A DNA stretch of 64,000 nt. It comes from an uncultured Poribacteria bacterium. Lineage in GTDB: Bacteria; Poribacteria; WGA-4E; WGA-3G. Below, piece by piece: positions 17,078-26,198 of this stretch (the first letter of the stretch is position 1; every line of letters begins with the position of its first letter). The notes beneath the pieces were generated by a model. That model was not told the DNA's origin and did not search any database. It saw only the letters and a list, made by a program, of their open reading frames with translations. The position numbers and the translations under genes are program-made. The DNA lies in contig OX639973.1 of assembly GCA_951828385.1 (NCBI GenBank), positions 6,592,313 to 6,656,312 of the forward strand, in the 5' to 3' direction.

Positions 17078-18676
17078 ATGAAACGCTTTGGTACCGAAGG
17101 TCGTTTGTATCTTGAGGATAACTACGTTGTTCCGCGCACAGAGGAGACCGCAGATTTCATCGGCCGCGTTAAACAAGGTAAATATATTGTCCTTTTCGCA
17201 CCCCGCCAGACCGGCAAAACGACCTTTTTCCGACTCGCGCTTGATAAACTCACCACTGAAGATTTAACCTACTTCCCGATTCAGCTGAACTTTGAGGAAT
17301 ACGAAGACTATGCACCCGCAGATTTTTACACCCGTGTCTATCAGGACATTCGTCAAGAAATTGAGGATGTCCTCCAGAGACGTGAAGAGGTTCCTGCTGA
17401 AACGTTCACGCACTTCTTGGATAACGTGGAAATAAACGATCATGTTTCGATGCGAAGGTTCTTTGAAAAACTCACAAGTTTTCTAAGAAATCAGAAGATT
17501 GTCCTGATCATTGACGAATTTGATGCTATCCCGCGAGACGCTGTCAAGGGGTTCCTCCGCTCGCTACGCCGTATCTATCTTTCCGGTAGGACGCGATGCC
17601 CGCACAGCGTCGGTATCATTGGAATCAAGAACATTATCCAACTTGACTACGACAGGTCCATCTCGCCCTTTAATATTCAGCAAGAATTCCATTTACCCAA
17701 CTTCACCCTTGAACAGGTGCGGGAGCTCCTCGCACAGTATACCGACGAAGTCGGTCAAGCCTTCATACCCGAGGTCATAACTGTTATTCACAAACAGACA
17801 GCTGGACAGCCCGTTCTTGTCAATCGACTCGCACAGATTCTTACTGAGGAGATGGACATCCGGAGAACCGAGCCGATTACGATGGAACACTTCACAACGG
17901 CGCACGCGCAGTTGTTGCGAGAACGAAACACGAACATCGATCATCTGACGACTAATGTTCAAAGAGACCCGCGTTTTGAGCAATTACTCATGCGTATTAT
18001 GGAGCGCGATGAAGGGGTCCCTTTCAACCCGCGCAATGACATAATAGATGAACTTACCACTTATGGGGTCATTAAAAGAGGGGCTGATGATATGTGTGAG
18101 ATTCTTAATCCGATCTATTTGTATTGTATCCTGCAGGTATTCAAACCTCTTGTAAACGGATTGGAAGAGGAGTACTTTCCTGAAGATGATGATTATCTCA
18201 CACCTACAGGGCAGATTGAACTCGCGGGGTTACTTGATAATTTCCGAGATTTTATTGCACGGGCAGGGTTCAGGATTCTACAAGTGCCAGACACCCCACA
18301 GGAGTCAGTAGGACGGCATCTCCTGCTCGCCTATATGGATGAGTTTGTGAGACGCATTGGCGGCGTTATGCACATTGAAGCGCAGACAGGTCGTGGGCGG
18401 ATGGATATTATTCTCACGTACAACAACCGAAAATATATCATTGAAACAAAGATTTGGAGAGGCATGCGCCGCTATCAAGCCGGTAAGCAGCAGCTCGCGG
18501 CTTATCTCAAATTAGAGGGAGCTACCGAAGGCTATTATGTCGTCTTTGATCATCGAAAAGAGGCAAAACCCCGCGTTGAAGCAGAGACGTTAGCAGAAAA
18601 CCTAACCATTCGGAGCTACGTCATTCCCGTCCTTCAAGATATTCCTTCTGAAAATCAACCCCTCAAATCCGAATGA
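17078..18676 (+). CDS. AAA-like ATPase with C-terminal PD-(D/E)XK nuclease domain
   Basis: A 532-residue protein from ATG 17078, 9 bp after GGAG. An earlier in-frame TTG lies inside the hairpin repeat and is unlikely. Walker A is APRQTGKTT (41-49) and Walker B is IVLIIDEFD (141-149). The C-terminal 100 residues contain GRMDIILTYNNRKYIIETKI, the D...ExK core of a PD-(D/E)XK nuclease fold, followed by a helix with QLAAYLK. This two-part layout is common in a widespread group of P-loop proteins, often near mobile DNA; their function is largely unknown. It lies between 112-bp direct repeats and has its own promoter, which suggests a movable or duplicated unit. Confidence 0.8.
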   Translation: MKRFGTEGRLYLEDNYVVPRTEETADFIGRVKQGKYIVLFAPRQTGKTTFFRLALDKLTTEDLTYFPIQLNFEEYEDYAPADFYTRVYQDIRQEIEDVLQRREEVPAETFTHFLDNVEINDHVSMRRFFEKLTSFLRNQKIVLIIDEFDAIPRDAVKGFLRSLRRIYLSGRTRCPHSVGIIGIKNIIQLDYDRSISPFNIQQEFHLPNFTLEQVRELLAQYTDEVGQAFIPEVITVIHKQTAGQPVLVNRLAQILTEEMDIRRTEPITMEHFTTAHAQLLRERNTNIDHLTTNVQRDPRFEQLLMRIMERDEGVPFNPRNDIIDELTTYGVIKRGADDMCEILNPIYLYCILQVFKPLVNGLEEEYFPEDDDYLTPTGQIELAGLLDNFRDFIARAGFRILQVPDTPQESVGRHLLLAYMDEFVRRIGGVMHIEAQTGRGRMDIILTYNNRKYIIETKIWRGMRRYQAGKQQLAAYLKLEGATEGYYVVFDHRKEAKPRVEAETLAENLTIRSYVIPVLQDIPSENQPLKSE

Positions 18677-18776
18677 TTTTTTGCTTTCCCAATAGAACTA
18701 AACAGTAACCACCCGTTGTTGTCCTTCTCTATCTTCTGAAGGAATAATCCGAATCTCAATATCGCAATTCAACCGA
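18665..18776. repeat. Right copy of the 112-bp direct repeat
   Basis: It spans the last codons of the AAA ATPase gene, the short convergent spacer and the C-terminal coding part of the antitoxin gene. Recombination with the left copy would remove the ATPase gene while leaving this copy intact. Confidence 0.9.
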
Positions 18777-19027
18777 TTAAGAAGCCGCATCAATCGCTCA
18801 AGGCTATAGTCAGAAAGTTTAGCTGCCTGAAGGCAAGAAATGTCAGCCTGTTTAACACCAAGTAACTCCGCCGCTTCTCCTTGAGTTAACTTGCGTTCCT
18901 TGAGGATGCGGAAAATCTCGGTGCCCAACTGCGCTTTTAGCAGTTCTTTCTCAGCAACCTCATCAGAAAAACCCAAATCTTTAAAAATATTACCGCTGCC
19001 TTTTTCAACTTTAATTCTATTGCTCAT
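18698..19027 (-). CDS. XRE-type antitoxin (HigA-like)
   Basis: A 109-residue protein. Residues about 40-95 hold a helix-turn-helix of the XRE type seen in HigA/COG5606 antitoxins: LTQGEAAELLGVKQADISCL, then YSLERLMRLLNRLNCDIEI. The N-terminal half, with FKDLGFSDEVAEKELLKAQL, is typical of that group. The ATG overlaps the stop of an upstream toxin relic by the ATGA arrangement normal for toxin-first operons. Since the toxin gene is broken, this antitoxin may be an orphan regulator or on its way to loss. Confidence 0.85.
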   Translation of the reverse strand: MSNRIKVEKGSGNIFKDLGFSDEVAEKELLKAQLGTEIFRILKERKLTQGEAAELLGVKQADISCLQAAKLSDYSLERLMRLLNRLNCDIEIRIIPSEDREGQQRVVTV

Positions 19028-19134
19028 AATCCACTCTCCATTTCCTTGGCCCGTGCTAATCTTCGTTTAATCAAGTCAATCTCTTTCTTAGGTGTCCGAA
19101 TCCCACGCTTTGATTTTTTTTCAAAACAATCCAC
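19024..19134 (-). pseudogene. C-terminal relic of a RelE/HigB-type (Gp49-like) toxin
   Basis: On the minus strand, 36 codons read VDCFEKKSKRGIRTPKKEID followed by LIKRRLARAKEMESGL and TGA, which overlaps the antitoxin ATG. The KKS-(x)n-TPKKEIDLIKxRL segment is the typical C-terminus of phage-derived Gp49-like/HigB toxins, whose full length is about 100-115 residues. A stop codon lies two codons upstream of GTG 19134. The expected preceding LW is in another frame (AATTTGTGG), pointing to an indel, and a hairpin repeat occupies the place of the missing part. No functional toxin can be made. Confidence 0.7.
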
Positions 19135-19143
19135 AAATTAACA

Positions 19144-19218
19144 ACGCGTGCGACGCGGCGTGTACAACCTAATAGGTTTGCGGCGTACTCGCCCAGATGC
19201 GACGTGTATCATGCTACA
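19144..19218. repeat. Palindromic repeat replacing the toxin 5' end
   Basis: Read on the minus strand it begins TGTAGC (19218-19213) and contains the perfect hairpin AACCTA-T-TAGGTT (19166-19178), with longer imperfect GC-rich pairing on both sides. It is grouped with the TGTAGC elements. Confidence 0.55.
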
Positions 19219-19235
19219 GCAATGCACAACCTTTT

Positions 19236-20639
19236 CTACGATGGGACTTCTATACGTGCCAACAGTGAAGGAGGCATTTCCACAGCATAAGGTGCCGCCG
19301 CTGTTAGACGCTTATGCGAATTAGGTAACCTTTTGAGTTCTGTGGTCGTGTGTGCCTGAATATCCTGCAGCGTTGGAAAATCGTAGACCAATTCGCCGTC
19401 TTCAATAACCGGAACAAGAAGCGGTTGCCCCTCGGAAACATCTTCATCCCAAAGCGTCACCTGATCTTTAGCATAATTCCCTGCGGCATCAGTGATGCGA
19501 TAAATCTGTTTTTTGCCAGGTATCGTCGCTTTAGCAGGCTCATCAAGCGACTGTTTCCCGACAGGTCTACCATCACTTTCGACCATCTTATAGACACCTC
19601 CGAGCGCAGACGGAGCCCCTTCACCCGTGCGTGGATTGAAGTTAGCACCCGTAGCCAGCCGCGTGCCGACCCCGAAACTATCAAGCGGCGCACCGTTTTC
19701 GAGCAAAGTGTCTATCTGGAACTCATCAAGGTCATGGCTTGCGATAATCTGAACGTAGTCAAATCCCTCAGTATCAAGGATACTGCGCACCTGTTTGCTG
19801 AGTGTCAAGAGATCACCGCTGTCCAATCTAACTGCGCGCAACCGTGTGCCACGCGCTTCCATCTCTTTGGCAACGATACAGGCGTTCCGCGCACCTTGGA
19901 GCGTATCGTACGTATCAATCAGGAGCGTCGTGTTATTCGGGAAGGCTGCGGCATAATCGCGAAACGCCGCTAACTCAGTAGGACGTTCAGAGATGAATTT
20001 ATGCGCCATCGTACCGACGTAGGGAATACCGAAGTAGCACCCAGCAAGTACCAACGACGTGCCACTTGCACCCCCGATAAAGGAGGCACGCGCAGCCAAG
20101 ATACCAGCATCCCTGCCGTGTGCACGGCGCGCCCCGAAATCAAAAACAGGTCTACCGCGAGCGGCTTCCACAATCCGAGAGGCTTTCGTAGCAATCAACG
20201 TTTGGAAATTCATGACACAGAGCAGGTAGGTCTCAAAAAGTTGGACATCTCGAGATTTACCCGTGACGTTGATAATCGGTTCATTGGGGAAAACAGGCGT
20301 GCCTTCGGGAACCGCGAAAACGGAGCCGTCGAAACGGAAATCTCTGAGCGAAGCGAGGTAGTCAGCACTCAGATCCCTACGTTCTGCCAACCAATCGAGT
20401 GTCGCATCGGTAAAACGCAAATTTAAAATGTAGTGGACGACCTGTTCCAACCCAGCGGCAATGAGATATTGACCCTGGGGGATTTTACGGACGTAATAGT
20501 TCGCTGTAATAATAGCATCATGATCCGCATCGAAATCCGCTTGCCCCATCGTCAGTTGATAGTAATCAACGAAAAGTGCCATCTCATCCACTGAAAGCAA
20601 AGCAGACTTTGCTCTTTCCTTCCATCCAATGCCCTTCAT
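19236..20639 (-). CDS. pncB: Nicotinate phosphoribosyltransferase
   Basis: A 467-residue enzyme that joins nicotinate to PRPP to make nicotinate mononucleotide, the entry step of NAD salvage in the cytoplasm. Landmarks: the N-terminal DYYQLTMGQADF, NYYVRKIPQGQYLIAAGLEQ, VFDFGARRAHGRDAG, GTMAHKFISE, LLIDTYDTLQGARNA and LDSGDLLTLSKQVR, all standard for the NAPRT family at normal length. Its ATG overlaps the stop of the upstream lipoprotein gene (ATGA), so the two are translationally coupled, an odd pairing of a salvage enzyme with secreted propeller proteins. Confidence 0.95.
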   Translation of the reverse strand: MKGIGWKERAKSALLSVDEMALFVDYYQLTMGQADFDADHDAIITANYYVRKIPQGQYLIAAGLEQVVHYILNLRFTDATLDWLAERRDLSADYLASLRDFRFDGSVFAVPEGTPVFPNEPIINVTGKSRDVQLFETYLLCVMNFQTLIATKASRIVEAARGRPVFDFGARRAHGRDAGILAARASFIGGASGTSLVLAGCYFGIPYVGTMAHKFISERPTELAAFRDYAAAFPNNTTLLIDTYDTLQGARNACIVAKEMEARGTRLRAVRLDSGDLLTLSKQVRSILDTEGFDYVQIIASHDLDEFQIDTLLENGAPLDSFGVGTRLATGANFNPRTGEGAPSALGGVYKMVESDGRPVGKQSLDEPAKATIPGKKQIYRITDAAGNYAKDQVTLWDEDVSEGQPLLVPVIEDGELVYDFPTLQDIQAHTTTELKRLPNSHKRLTAAAPYAVEMPPSLLARIEVPS

Positions 20640-22960
20640 AGACCGGCTCCCTCAGTGACAACGAGTCTCTGATTGACAGATAGATTCCGATGTATATCTA
20701 CTTGACCGGAGGGCCAGGCGATTTCAAGCGTGTCAACTTTTGGATGTGCTTTGAGACCGATTTCAAGAGACAGACTATTCGTCGAACCGAAACCGCATCC
20801 ACCGCTAACCTCTCTATAAATCACGTTATCACCAACGTGCAAAGTTACCTTGGCACCAATGCCGTCTCGATTGCTCTTGACACCGACCAGCTTCAAAGTA
20901 AGCCAATTGTTTCCTGCACCGGCATTCTGATAGAAGAGATTGTGCCACTGATCGCCAATGAACGCACCACCGACGGGCACGTAGATGTCAACATCGCCAT
21001 CCGTATCAACATCGCCGAAAGTCACGCCGTGTCCTTTTCCGATGTTGCCTAACCCCAGAGCGAAAGTCGCATCTGTGAAAGTGCCATCGCCATTGTTGCG
21101 GAAGAGCGCGTCGCGTTCGAGCCGTCCCATCTGCGGGGCACCCGTCGCGAGATAGATGTCCAGATACCCGTCGCTATCAATATCGCCGAAGTTTGCCCCC
21201 ATCGCGCCAAAAGCGTGATAGAGTCCCGATTCACGCGTGACATCGGTAAAAGTGCCATCCCCGTTATTGCGGTAAAGCACCTGTCGATCGCCATCGTGTG
21301 GTGCAGTCCCAGTAATTTGCCCGGCGATAAAGGCTTGAAACGAACCCGAATTCGAGATGAATATGTCCAAATCCGCGTCGTTGTCAACATCTAAAAAGAA
21401 GGTGACAAACGCATCCGTAACAGGGAGAGTCATGCCAGTCGTCGGGGTGACATCGGTGAACGTGCCATCCCCGTTATTGCGATAAAGGACATTGGACTGC
21501 CCGAAGTTGATGACATGCAGATCAATATACCCGTCCTTATCGTAATCACCCCAAGCGGTTCCGAGGGAATTACCGGTATTCGCGACACCTGCTGATTCAG
21601 CAGTATTCGTGAATGTGCCATCACCGTTATTGTGATATAAGACATTGGCGGCACCATCACCGATAACGCCGTCCGCGATGTAGAGGTCAAGGTAACCGTC
21701 GTTGTCGTAGTCTGCCCAAGCGGCGCAGAAACTGCTCTGCGGGTCTGCAACACCTGCGGCGTGTGTGACATCCGTGAAAGTACCATCGCCGTTGTTGTGA
21801 TACAGCGTATTCTCCGCTGCGCCAGACCAACCGCCACGCGTGATATAGAGGTCGAGGTAACCGTCGTTGTCGTAATCTGCGAAAAGCGATCCCCAACCGC
21901 CTCTCGGATCAGCGATGCCTGCTCCCTCAGCAACATTGGTAAAGGTGCCGTCCCCGTTATTGCGAAACAGCGCGTGCGGTTGGAAAGTGCCGACTGCAAC
22001 GATATCCTCATCGCCATCGTTATCATAATCTCCCCAGGCACTCCCGCGCCCCCCGTCAACCTTGTCCATCTTCAATTCAGGTGCGATATTTGTTAATAGA
22101 GTCGCCTGCGTTTTACCTGCATTGCTGCCAGCAGAGGTATTTACCTGAATTTTAAATTCTTCTGGCAATTCTGGTGGGTATCCACCCAGTTTGCTATACG
22201 CTGTCCACAAGTTCCATAGAGTTTCAGGATCGCCAGGTTTGAGACGGAGCGATGCTTTGAAATTTGTTACCGCTTTTTCAAAATCACCGTGTCGGAGATG
22301 GTAGACACCAAGATAATAGTATGCCCCAGAATGGCGGCGATAGTTTTGGATGATATTTTCAAATCGTTCCGCGGCTTTATCCGCTTCACCTAACCGGAAT
22401 TCAGCCAAACCGAGTTGGAGCATCGCTTCCAGATTATTCGGTTCAAGTTCCAGGACCTTCTCAAACTGGCGTTTAGATGCTGAGAGATCCGGCACGAGCA
22501 TCTGTTGCGGTGCACCTAAAAAATAACCCAACCGGATGCGGGCATCGGTATCGCCGGGATTGACATCCAATGCACTCGTAAGCGCAGCCGTAGAATCAGA
22601 GAAACGTTGTTGGTAACTAAAAACCTGTGCTAATGTCAGATATGCCCTTGATAACTTATCCTGTGCGCCTTGTGTCTGCTTCAGAAGTCCTATTAACATC
22701 TGTAATTCCACCTCAGCGGAGGCAAACTTCAGCTGTCTAATATAGGTGCGTGCTAACTGCATACGCGCATCGTGTGCATTCGCATCCATCTGCAAACACG
22801 TTTGAAACGCTTGTTCCGCTTCGGCGAAGTCACGCCGGTCTAAAGCATCAATACCGCGCTGATACGCCGCAGCCAATTGCGGATCCATTTTATCTGGGGG
22901 TGTATCCGCATCGCAACCGGCAATGATGAGAAGAATCAGGAAAATAAAATAAACTCGCAT
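20636..22960 (-). CDS. Lipoprotein with TPR, FG-GAP and ASPIC/UnbV domains
   Basis: A 774-residue protein with a lipoprotein signal (LLIIAGC, Cys16). Residues 30-270 are TPR repeats (for example SGAYYYLGVYHLRHGDFEKA). Residues about 290-660 contain seven or more FG-GAP/VCBS blades (DYDNDGYLDLYI, YHNNGDGTFTDV). The last 100 residues hold ASPIC/UnbV (NWLTLKLVGVKSNRDGIGAK, then YREVSGGCGFGSTNS). It is anchored outside the cell or in the periplasm; TPRs suggest a protein-binding platform and the propeller a ligand or calcium site. It shares 8-bp spacing with the upstream lipoprotein gene and overlaps pncB, so these form one operon. Confidence 0.85.
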   Translation of the reverse strand: MRVYFIFLILLIIAGCDADTPPDKMDPQLAAAYQRGIDALDRRDFAEAEQAFQTCLQMDANAHDARMQLARTYIRQLKFASAEVELQMLIGLLKQTQGAQDKLSRAYLTLAQVFSYQQRFSDSTAALTSALDVNPGDTDARIRLGYFLGAPQQMLVPDLSASKRQFEKVLELEPNNLEAMLQLGLAEFRLGEADKAAERFENIIQNYRRHSGAYYYLGVYHLRHGDFEKAVTNFKASLRLKPGDPETLWNLWTAYSKLGGYPPELPEEFKIQVNTSAGSNAGKTQATLLTNIAPELKMDKVDGGRGSAWGDYDNDGDEDIVAVGTFQPHALFRNNGDGTFTNVAEGAGIADPRGGWGSLFADYDNDGYLDLYITRGGWSGAAENTLYHNNGDGTFTDVTHAAGVADPQSSFCAAWADYDNDGYLDLYIADGVIGDGAANVLYHNNGDGTFTNTAESAGVANTGNSLGTAWGDYDKDGYIDLHVINFGQSNVLYRNNGDGTFTDVTPTTGMTLPVTDAFVTFFLDVDNDADLDIFISNSGSFQAFIAGQITGTAPHDGDRQVLYRNNGDGTFTDVTRESGLYHAFGAMGANFGDIDSDGYLDIYLATGAPQMGRLERDALFRNNGDGTFTDATFALGLGNIGKGHGVTFGDVDTDGDVDIYVPVGGAFIGDQWHNLFYQNAGAGNNWLTLKLVGVKSNRDGIGAKVTLHVGDNVIYREVSGGCGFGSTNSLSLEIGLKAHPKVDTLEIAWPSGQVDIHRNLSVNQRLVVTEGAGL

Positions 22961-22968
22961 ACGCCTCG

Positions 22969-24363
22969 CTATAAATCGCTTAACCTGACCTTCAACGCTT
23001 CTTTCTGAACAGGCTGCGTCAAATCCATGAGATAGATACGCATGTGATCCGAACGGTCAGAACTAAACACCAGCCGTTTTCCATCACCTGAGAGGCTCGG
23101 TTCAAAATGCGCACCGATGTGGTTTGTCAGTTGGGTCTTGTTTGTACCGTCAGCGTTCATCATCCAAAGCGTATAATGGTTATGTGCGTTCGAGACATAG
23201 ATGATCCGTTTACCATCAGAACTGAAAGTCGGGTGATAATGGCTTGTATTCAAAAAGGTTAACTGTTTTGCTGTCCCGCCTGCCGCATCCATAATAAAAA
23301 TCTGATAGATGTCCTCTACCATTGAAGAAAAGGCGATCTGCCTCCCATTCGGTGACCACGTAGGGTGTCCATCGTCCACGTCATTATGCGTCAGCTGCGT
23401 CTTATTGCTGCCATCAACATCAATGACATAGATTTCCAACGTGTCGTTATTTTCGGTACTCCCCGGCGTACTCGCGGCTTCCTGTGTCGGTGCCTTAGAT
23501 TCAAAGGCGATTTTTTGTCCGTCCGGTGAAAAAACCGGCGCGCGATCCGCGCCATCCGCATCAACTAACGGACGCTGGTTTCTCCCGTCAATATCCATAA
23601 GATAGATGGAGGCACGGCTTGGGTCAGAACCGCTTGCTTGAATAGGTGGAAACATCATCCCTCCGCGAGTGCGTTCTGTAACGAAGGCAATTGACTTCCC
23701 GTCCGGTGAAAAAGCGGGCATATATTCGTCAAGTTCGTTAGTGTGTGTGAGTTGGCGAAGTGAATGATCCGTGAGATTCATGAGATACAACTCGGTGTTC
23801 TGGAGACGATCTGATGAGAAGGCGATCCAGTTCCCATCAGGCGAAATTGCAGGACTATAGTCGTCGTTATACTTCGCAGTAAACGTCATTATATTCCCTT
23901 TTTCGGTAAAAGTCTGTTCATAATCGTCGCTGCCTTCGGTACGCAGGCGTTGAACATGATAGGCATCTCCGGTGAGTCCTGCCAATTGAAGGAGAATCTC
24001 TTTTTTCGGAGAATCGCTGAGCAGACTTTGAAACTGGGCAAGCGCAAGGGAAGGGTCGTTACTGTGCCAATAGACGCGCCCAAGTGCAAGCACGACTTCC
24101 GCACGTTTTGGAGCCAACTTCGCTGCACTTCTGAAGGCGTTACTGGATTGCGGAACATCTCCTAAGCCTTCGTATACCAAACCGAGTTGATAGTAAGCCT
24201 CCGCATTGGAAGGATTCTGCTGAAGTGCCGCCTCAAACTGCTGAATCGCAGCAGTCGTGTCGCCTGTTTCAAGAAGTGCTTTGCCGCGTTTAATAGTGGC
24301 ATCCTCGCCGCACGCGAGTAGGATTAAGAATATAGAGATAGATAAGTAAAAATAATTGCGCAT
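22969..24363 (-). CDS. Lipoprotein with TPR and TolB-like (WD40-like) propeller
   Basis: A 464-residue protein with a lipobox LLAC (Cys18). Residues 30-120 are TPR repeats (NAEAYYQLGLVYEGLGDVPQ). From about residue 160 to the end there are six TolB-type blades with recurring ISPDGNWIAFSSDR, FSPDGKSIAFVTER, WSPNGRQIAFSS and LSGDGKRLVFSSDR motifs. TolB-like propellers bind peptides or act as scaffolds at the envelope. The two neighbours are also exported TPR/propeller proteins, so a joint surface or periplasmic function is likely. The start is ATG at 24363. Confidence 0.85.
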   Translation of the reverse strand: MRNYFYLSISIFLILLACGEDATIKRGKALLETGDTTAAIQQFEAALQQNPSNAEAYYQLGLVYEGLGDVPQSSNAFRSAAKLAPKRAEVVLALGRVYWHSNDPSLALAQFQSLLSDSPKKEILLQLAGLTGDAYHVQRLRTEGSDDYEQTFTEKGNIMTFTAKYNDDYSPAISPDGNWIAFSSDRLQNTELYLMNLTDHSLRQLTHTNELDEYMPAFSPDGKSIAFVTERTRGGMMFPPIQASGSDPSRASIYLMDIDGRNQRPLVDADGADRAPVFSPDGQKIAFESKAPTQEAASTPGSTENNDTLEIYVIDVDGSNKTQLTHNDVDDGHPTWSPNGRQIAFSSMVEDIYQIFIMDAAGGTAKQLTFLNTSHYHPTFSSDGKRIIYVSNAHNHYTLWMMNADGTNKTQLTNHIGAHFEPSLSGDGKRLVFSSDRSDHMRIYLMDLTQPVQKEALKVRLSDL

Positions 24364-24375
24364 TTGACAGTATCC

Positions 24376-24430
24376 GTTTTCGGTTTTCAGAGGAATAGTT
24401 ATCAGTTATAGTAGAATCTGAAAACTGTTC
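24376..24430. repeat. Short TTATCAG-type repeat
   Basis: The spacer contains GTTTTCAGAGGAATAG, TTATCAGTTATAG and CTGAAAACTG, a reduced copy of the 7-bp-arm element seen in other spacers of this region. Confidence 0.55.
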
Positions 24431-24439
24431 AGCCAATGG

Positions 24440-26089
24440 CTATTCCTGCGTCACACGGATGCGCTGGTTTGTCGGTATATTATGCCGTGCTTGTGTGTCT
24501 CCGTTTAGCCATGTAACTTGTAATGTCTCAATCTGTGTAGCATTTCCGACACCAAATTCAACAACGAAACTGTTAGAGGACATATAGCTCTCACCGGCAT
24601 AAACCTCTCGTATCTGTGTCCGATCCGCTGTCTTGAGTTGAATCTTCGCACCGATGGCATTCCGGTTCTGGTCTGTTCCAATGAGTTCAACGTGCATATA
24701 GTTGTTGCGATTGCCACCCTCATTGCGCAATAAAATCGGTGCAGCATGGTTGTTGACGATAAAAATATCAACATCGCCATCGTTGTCATAGTCACCAAAC
24801 GCCGCACCACGACCGACACGTGTCGGAAGTGCCGTGATGCCACTAATCTCACTGACATCGCTGAAAGTGCCGTCGCCGTTGTTGCTGAACAGCGCATCAA
24901 CTTGCGGAATAAGCACTTCCGGCTGTTTGAGTTCTTGGAAGGTACTACCGTTCGTAACGAAGATGTCCAAATCGCCATCGTTATCGTAATCAAAGAGTGC
25001 GGTGCCCCATCCGATCTGTTTGATACCCACCTCAGCCAACATCGCAGAATAAGATTCATCAACAAACCTGATGTGCTTACTTGGAGCGTCCTCTTTCAAA
25101 AGATTTCTGTAAAGCGCGTTCTCTTCATCCACCCAGTGACTCATAAAAAGGTCAACGTCACCGTCGCCATCATAATCGCCAGCACTCAATCCCATAGACC
25201 CCCGAAAATCAGCCGCCCATGATGCATCACTAACATCCGTGAAAGTGCCATCACCCGCATTGCGATAGACATAGTTCACAGAAGTATCATTTGCCACATA
25301 CAGGTCCAGGTCATTATCATTATCAAAGTCGCTGAAAAGGCACTGCATACTTCTGCCACCGGGTGCCGCGATCCCTAATTCGGCAGTCGCATCTGTAAAC
25401 GTCCCGTCTCCATTATTACGGTAGAAAACGTTATCCTGTGGCGCAAAGACATGTGGATTCAGCGCACTCGGTACCGGTTTACCAGATTGTAAAGACTCCT
25501 CCTGCATCTGTTCAAGTTTCTCTAAATCGTAGGTAACATAGTTGCAAACATATAGGTCCAGGTCGCTATCACCATCAACATCTGCGAAGGCAGCACCCGT
25601 ACTCCACAGTTTACAACCAACATCAGCAGTTTGCGTCACATCACGAAAGGTACCATCACCGTTGTTGTGATACAGAACATTCGCGCCATAATTCGTTACA
25701 TACAGATCAACGCTGCCGTCACCATCGTAATCAGCAAAGACGCACCCCATGCCGTACCCTTGATGCCCAACACCAGCAATATTGGTAATGTCTGTAAACG
25801 TGCCGTCGCCGTTATTACGATAGAGAACATTTGTCTTGCGATCGGGACTGACCTCTTGTGTAAATGGATGGGGGATATTGACAATATAGAGGTCAATGTC
25901 GCCATCGTTATCTATATCAGCAAAACCAGCACCCGACCCCATATCTTCTATGAGTAGACTGGAACGCGTTCCGCTCGAATGTCGGAAATGGATACCCGCT
26001 TCTCTTGTGACATCAACAAAGGTCGTTTCCGCCTGTAGCGTCACCGGTGTTAAAACGACTATCGCAAGCATGAGCAAGAAGAAACGCAT
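24440..26089 (-). CDS. Secreted FG-GAP/VCBS protein with ASPIC/UnbV domain
   Basis: A 549-residue protein with a cleavable signal peptide (MRFFLLMLAIVVLTPVTLQA). It starts like the 2324 protein (TFVDVTREAGIHFRHSSGTR versus LHFTDQTQAAGIHFKHTNGA). Several blades with DYDGDGSVDLYVTN and FSDFDNDNDLDLYV follow. The ASPIC/UnbV domain is at residues 440-545 (NYMHVELIGTDQNRNAIGAK). The family is CRTAC1-like; exported, calcium-binding, function undefined. It is the first gene after accC in the minus-strand run, separated from it by a repeat, and may lead the 26089-19236 operon. Confidence 0.85.
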   Translation of the reverse strand: MRFFLLMLAIVVLTPVTLQAETTFVDVTREAGIHFRHSSGTRSSLLIEDMGSGAGFADIDNDGDIDLYIVNIPHPFTQEVSPDRKTNVLYRNNGDGTFTDITNIAGVGHQGYGMGCVFADYDGDGSVDLYVTNYGANVLYHNNGDGTFRDVTQTADVGCKLWSTGAAFADVDGDSDLDLYVCNYVTYDLEKLEQMQEESLQSGKPVPSALNPHVFAPQDNVFYRNNGDGTFTDATAELGIAAPGGRSMQCLFSDFDNDNDLDLYVANDTSVNYVYRNAGDGTFTDVSDASWAADFRGSMGLSAGDYDGDGDVDLFMSHWVDEENALYRNLLKEDAPSKHIRFVDESYSAMLAEVGIKQIGWGTALFDYDNDGDLDIFVTNGSTFQELKQPEVLIPQVDALFSNNGDGTFSDVSEISGITALPTRVGRGAAFGDYDNDGDVDIFIVNNHAAPILLRNEGGNRNNYMHVELIGTDQNRNAIGAKIQLKTADRTQIREVYAGESYMSSNSFVVEFGVGNATQIETLQVTWLNGDTQARHNIPTNQRIRVTQE

Positions 26090-26123
26090 ATCAGTTTTTT
26101 CCAGTGCGATTTAGTACTGGTTA

Positions 26124-26198
26124 GTAAGTTATAAGTTAAGAGGTTTTTGATTGCGTTACATGACCCTCTTAACCAACAACCAACAACCAACAACCATT
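26124..26198. repeat. 7-bp-arm inverted element
   Basis: The left part reads GTTATAAGTTAAGAGG, the right part CCTCTTAACCAACAACCAAC with further CAACAAC units; AAGAGG and CCTCTT pair. The arms run right up to the accC stop codon. Confidence 0.65.

Noticed and set aside
21430..22059. Several overlapping open frames inside the FG-GAP genes on either strand
   Set aside because: They arise from the repetitive Asp/Asn/Gly codons of the propeller blades; none shows a family match or a ribosome site.
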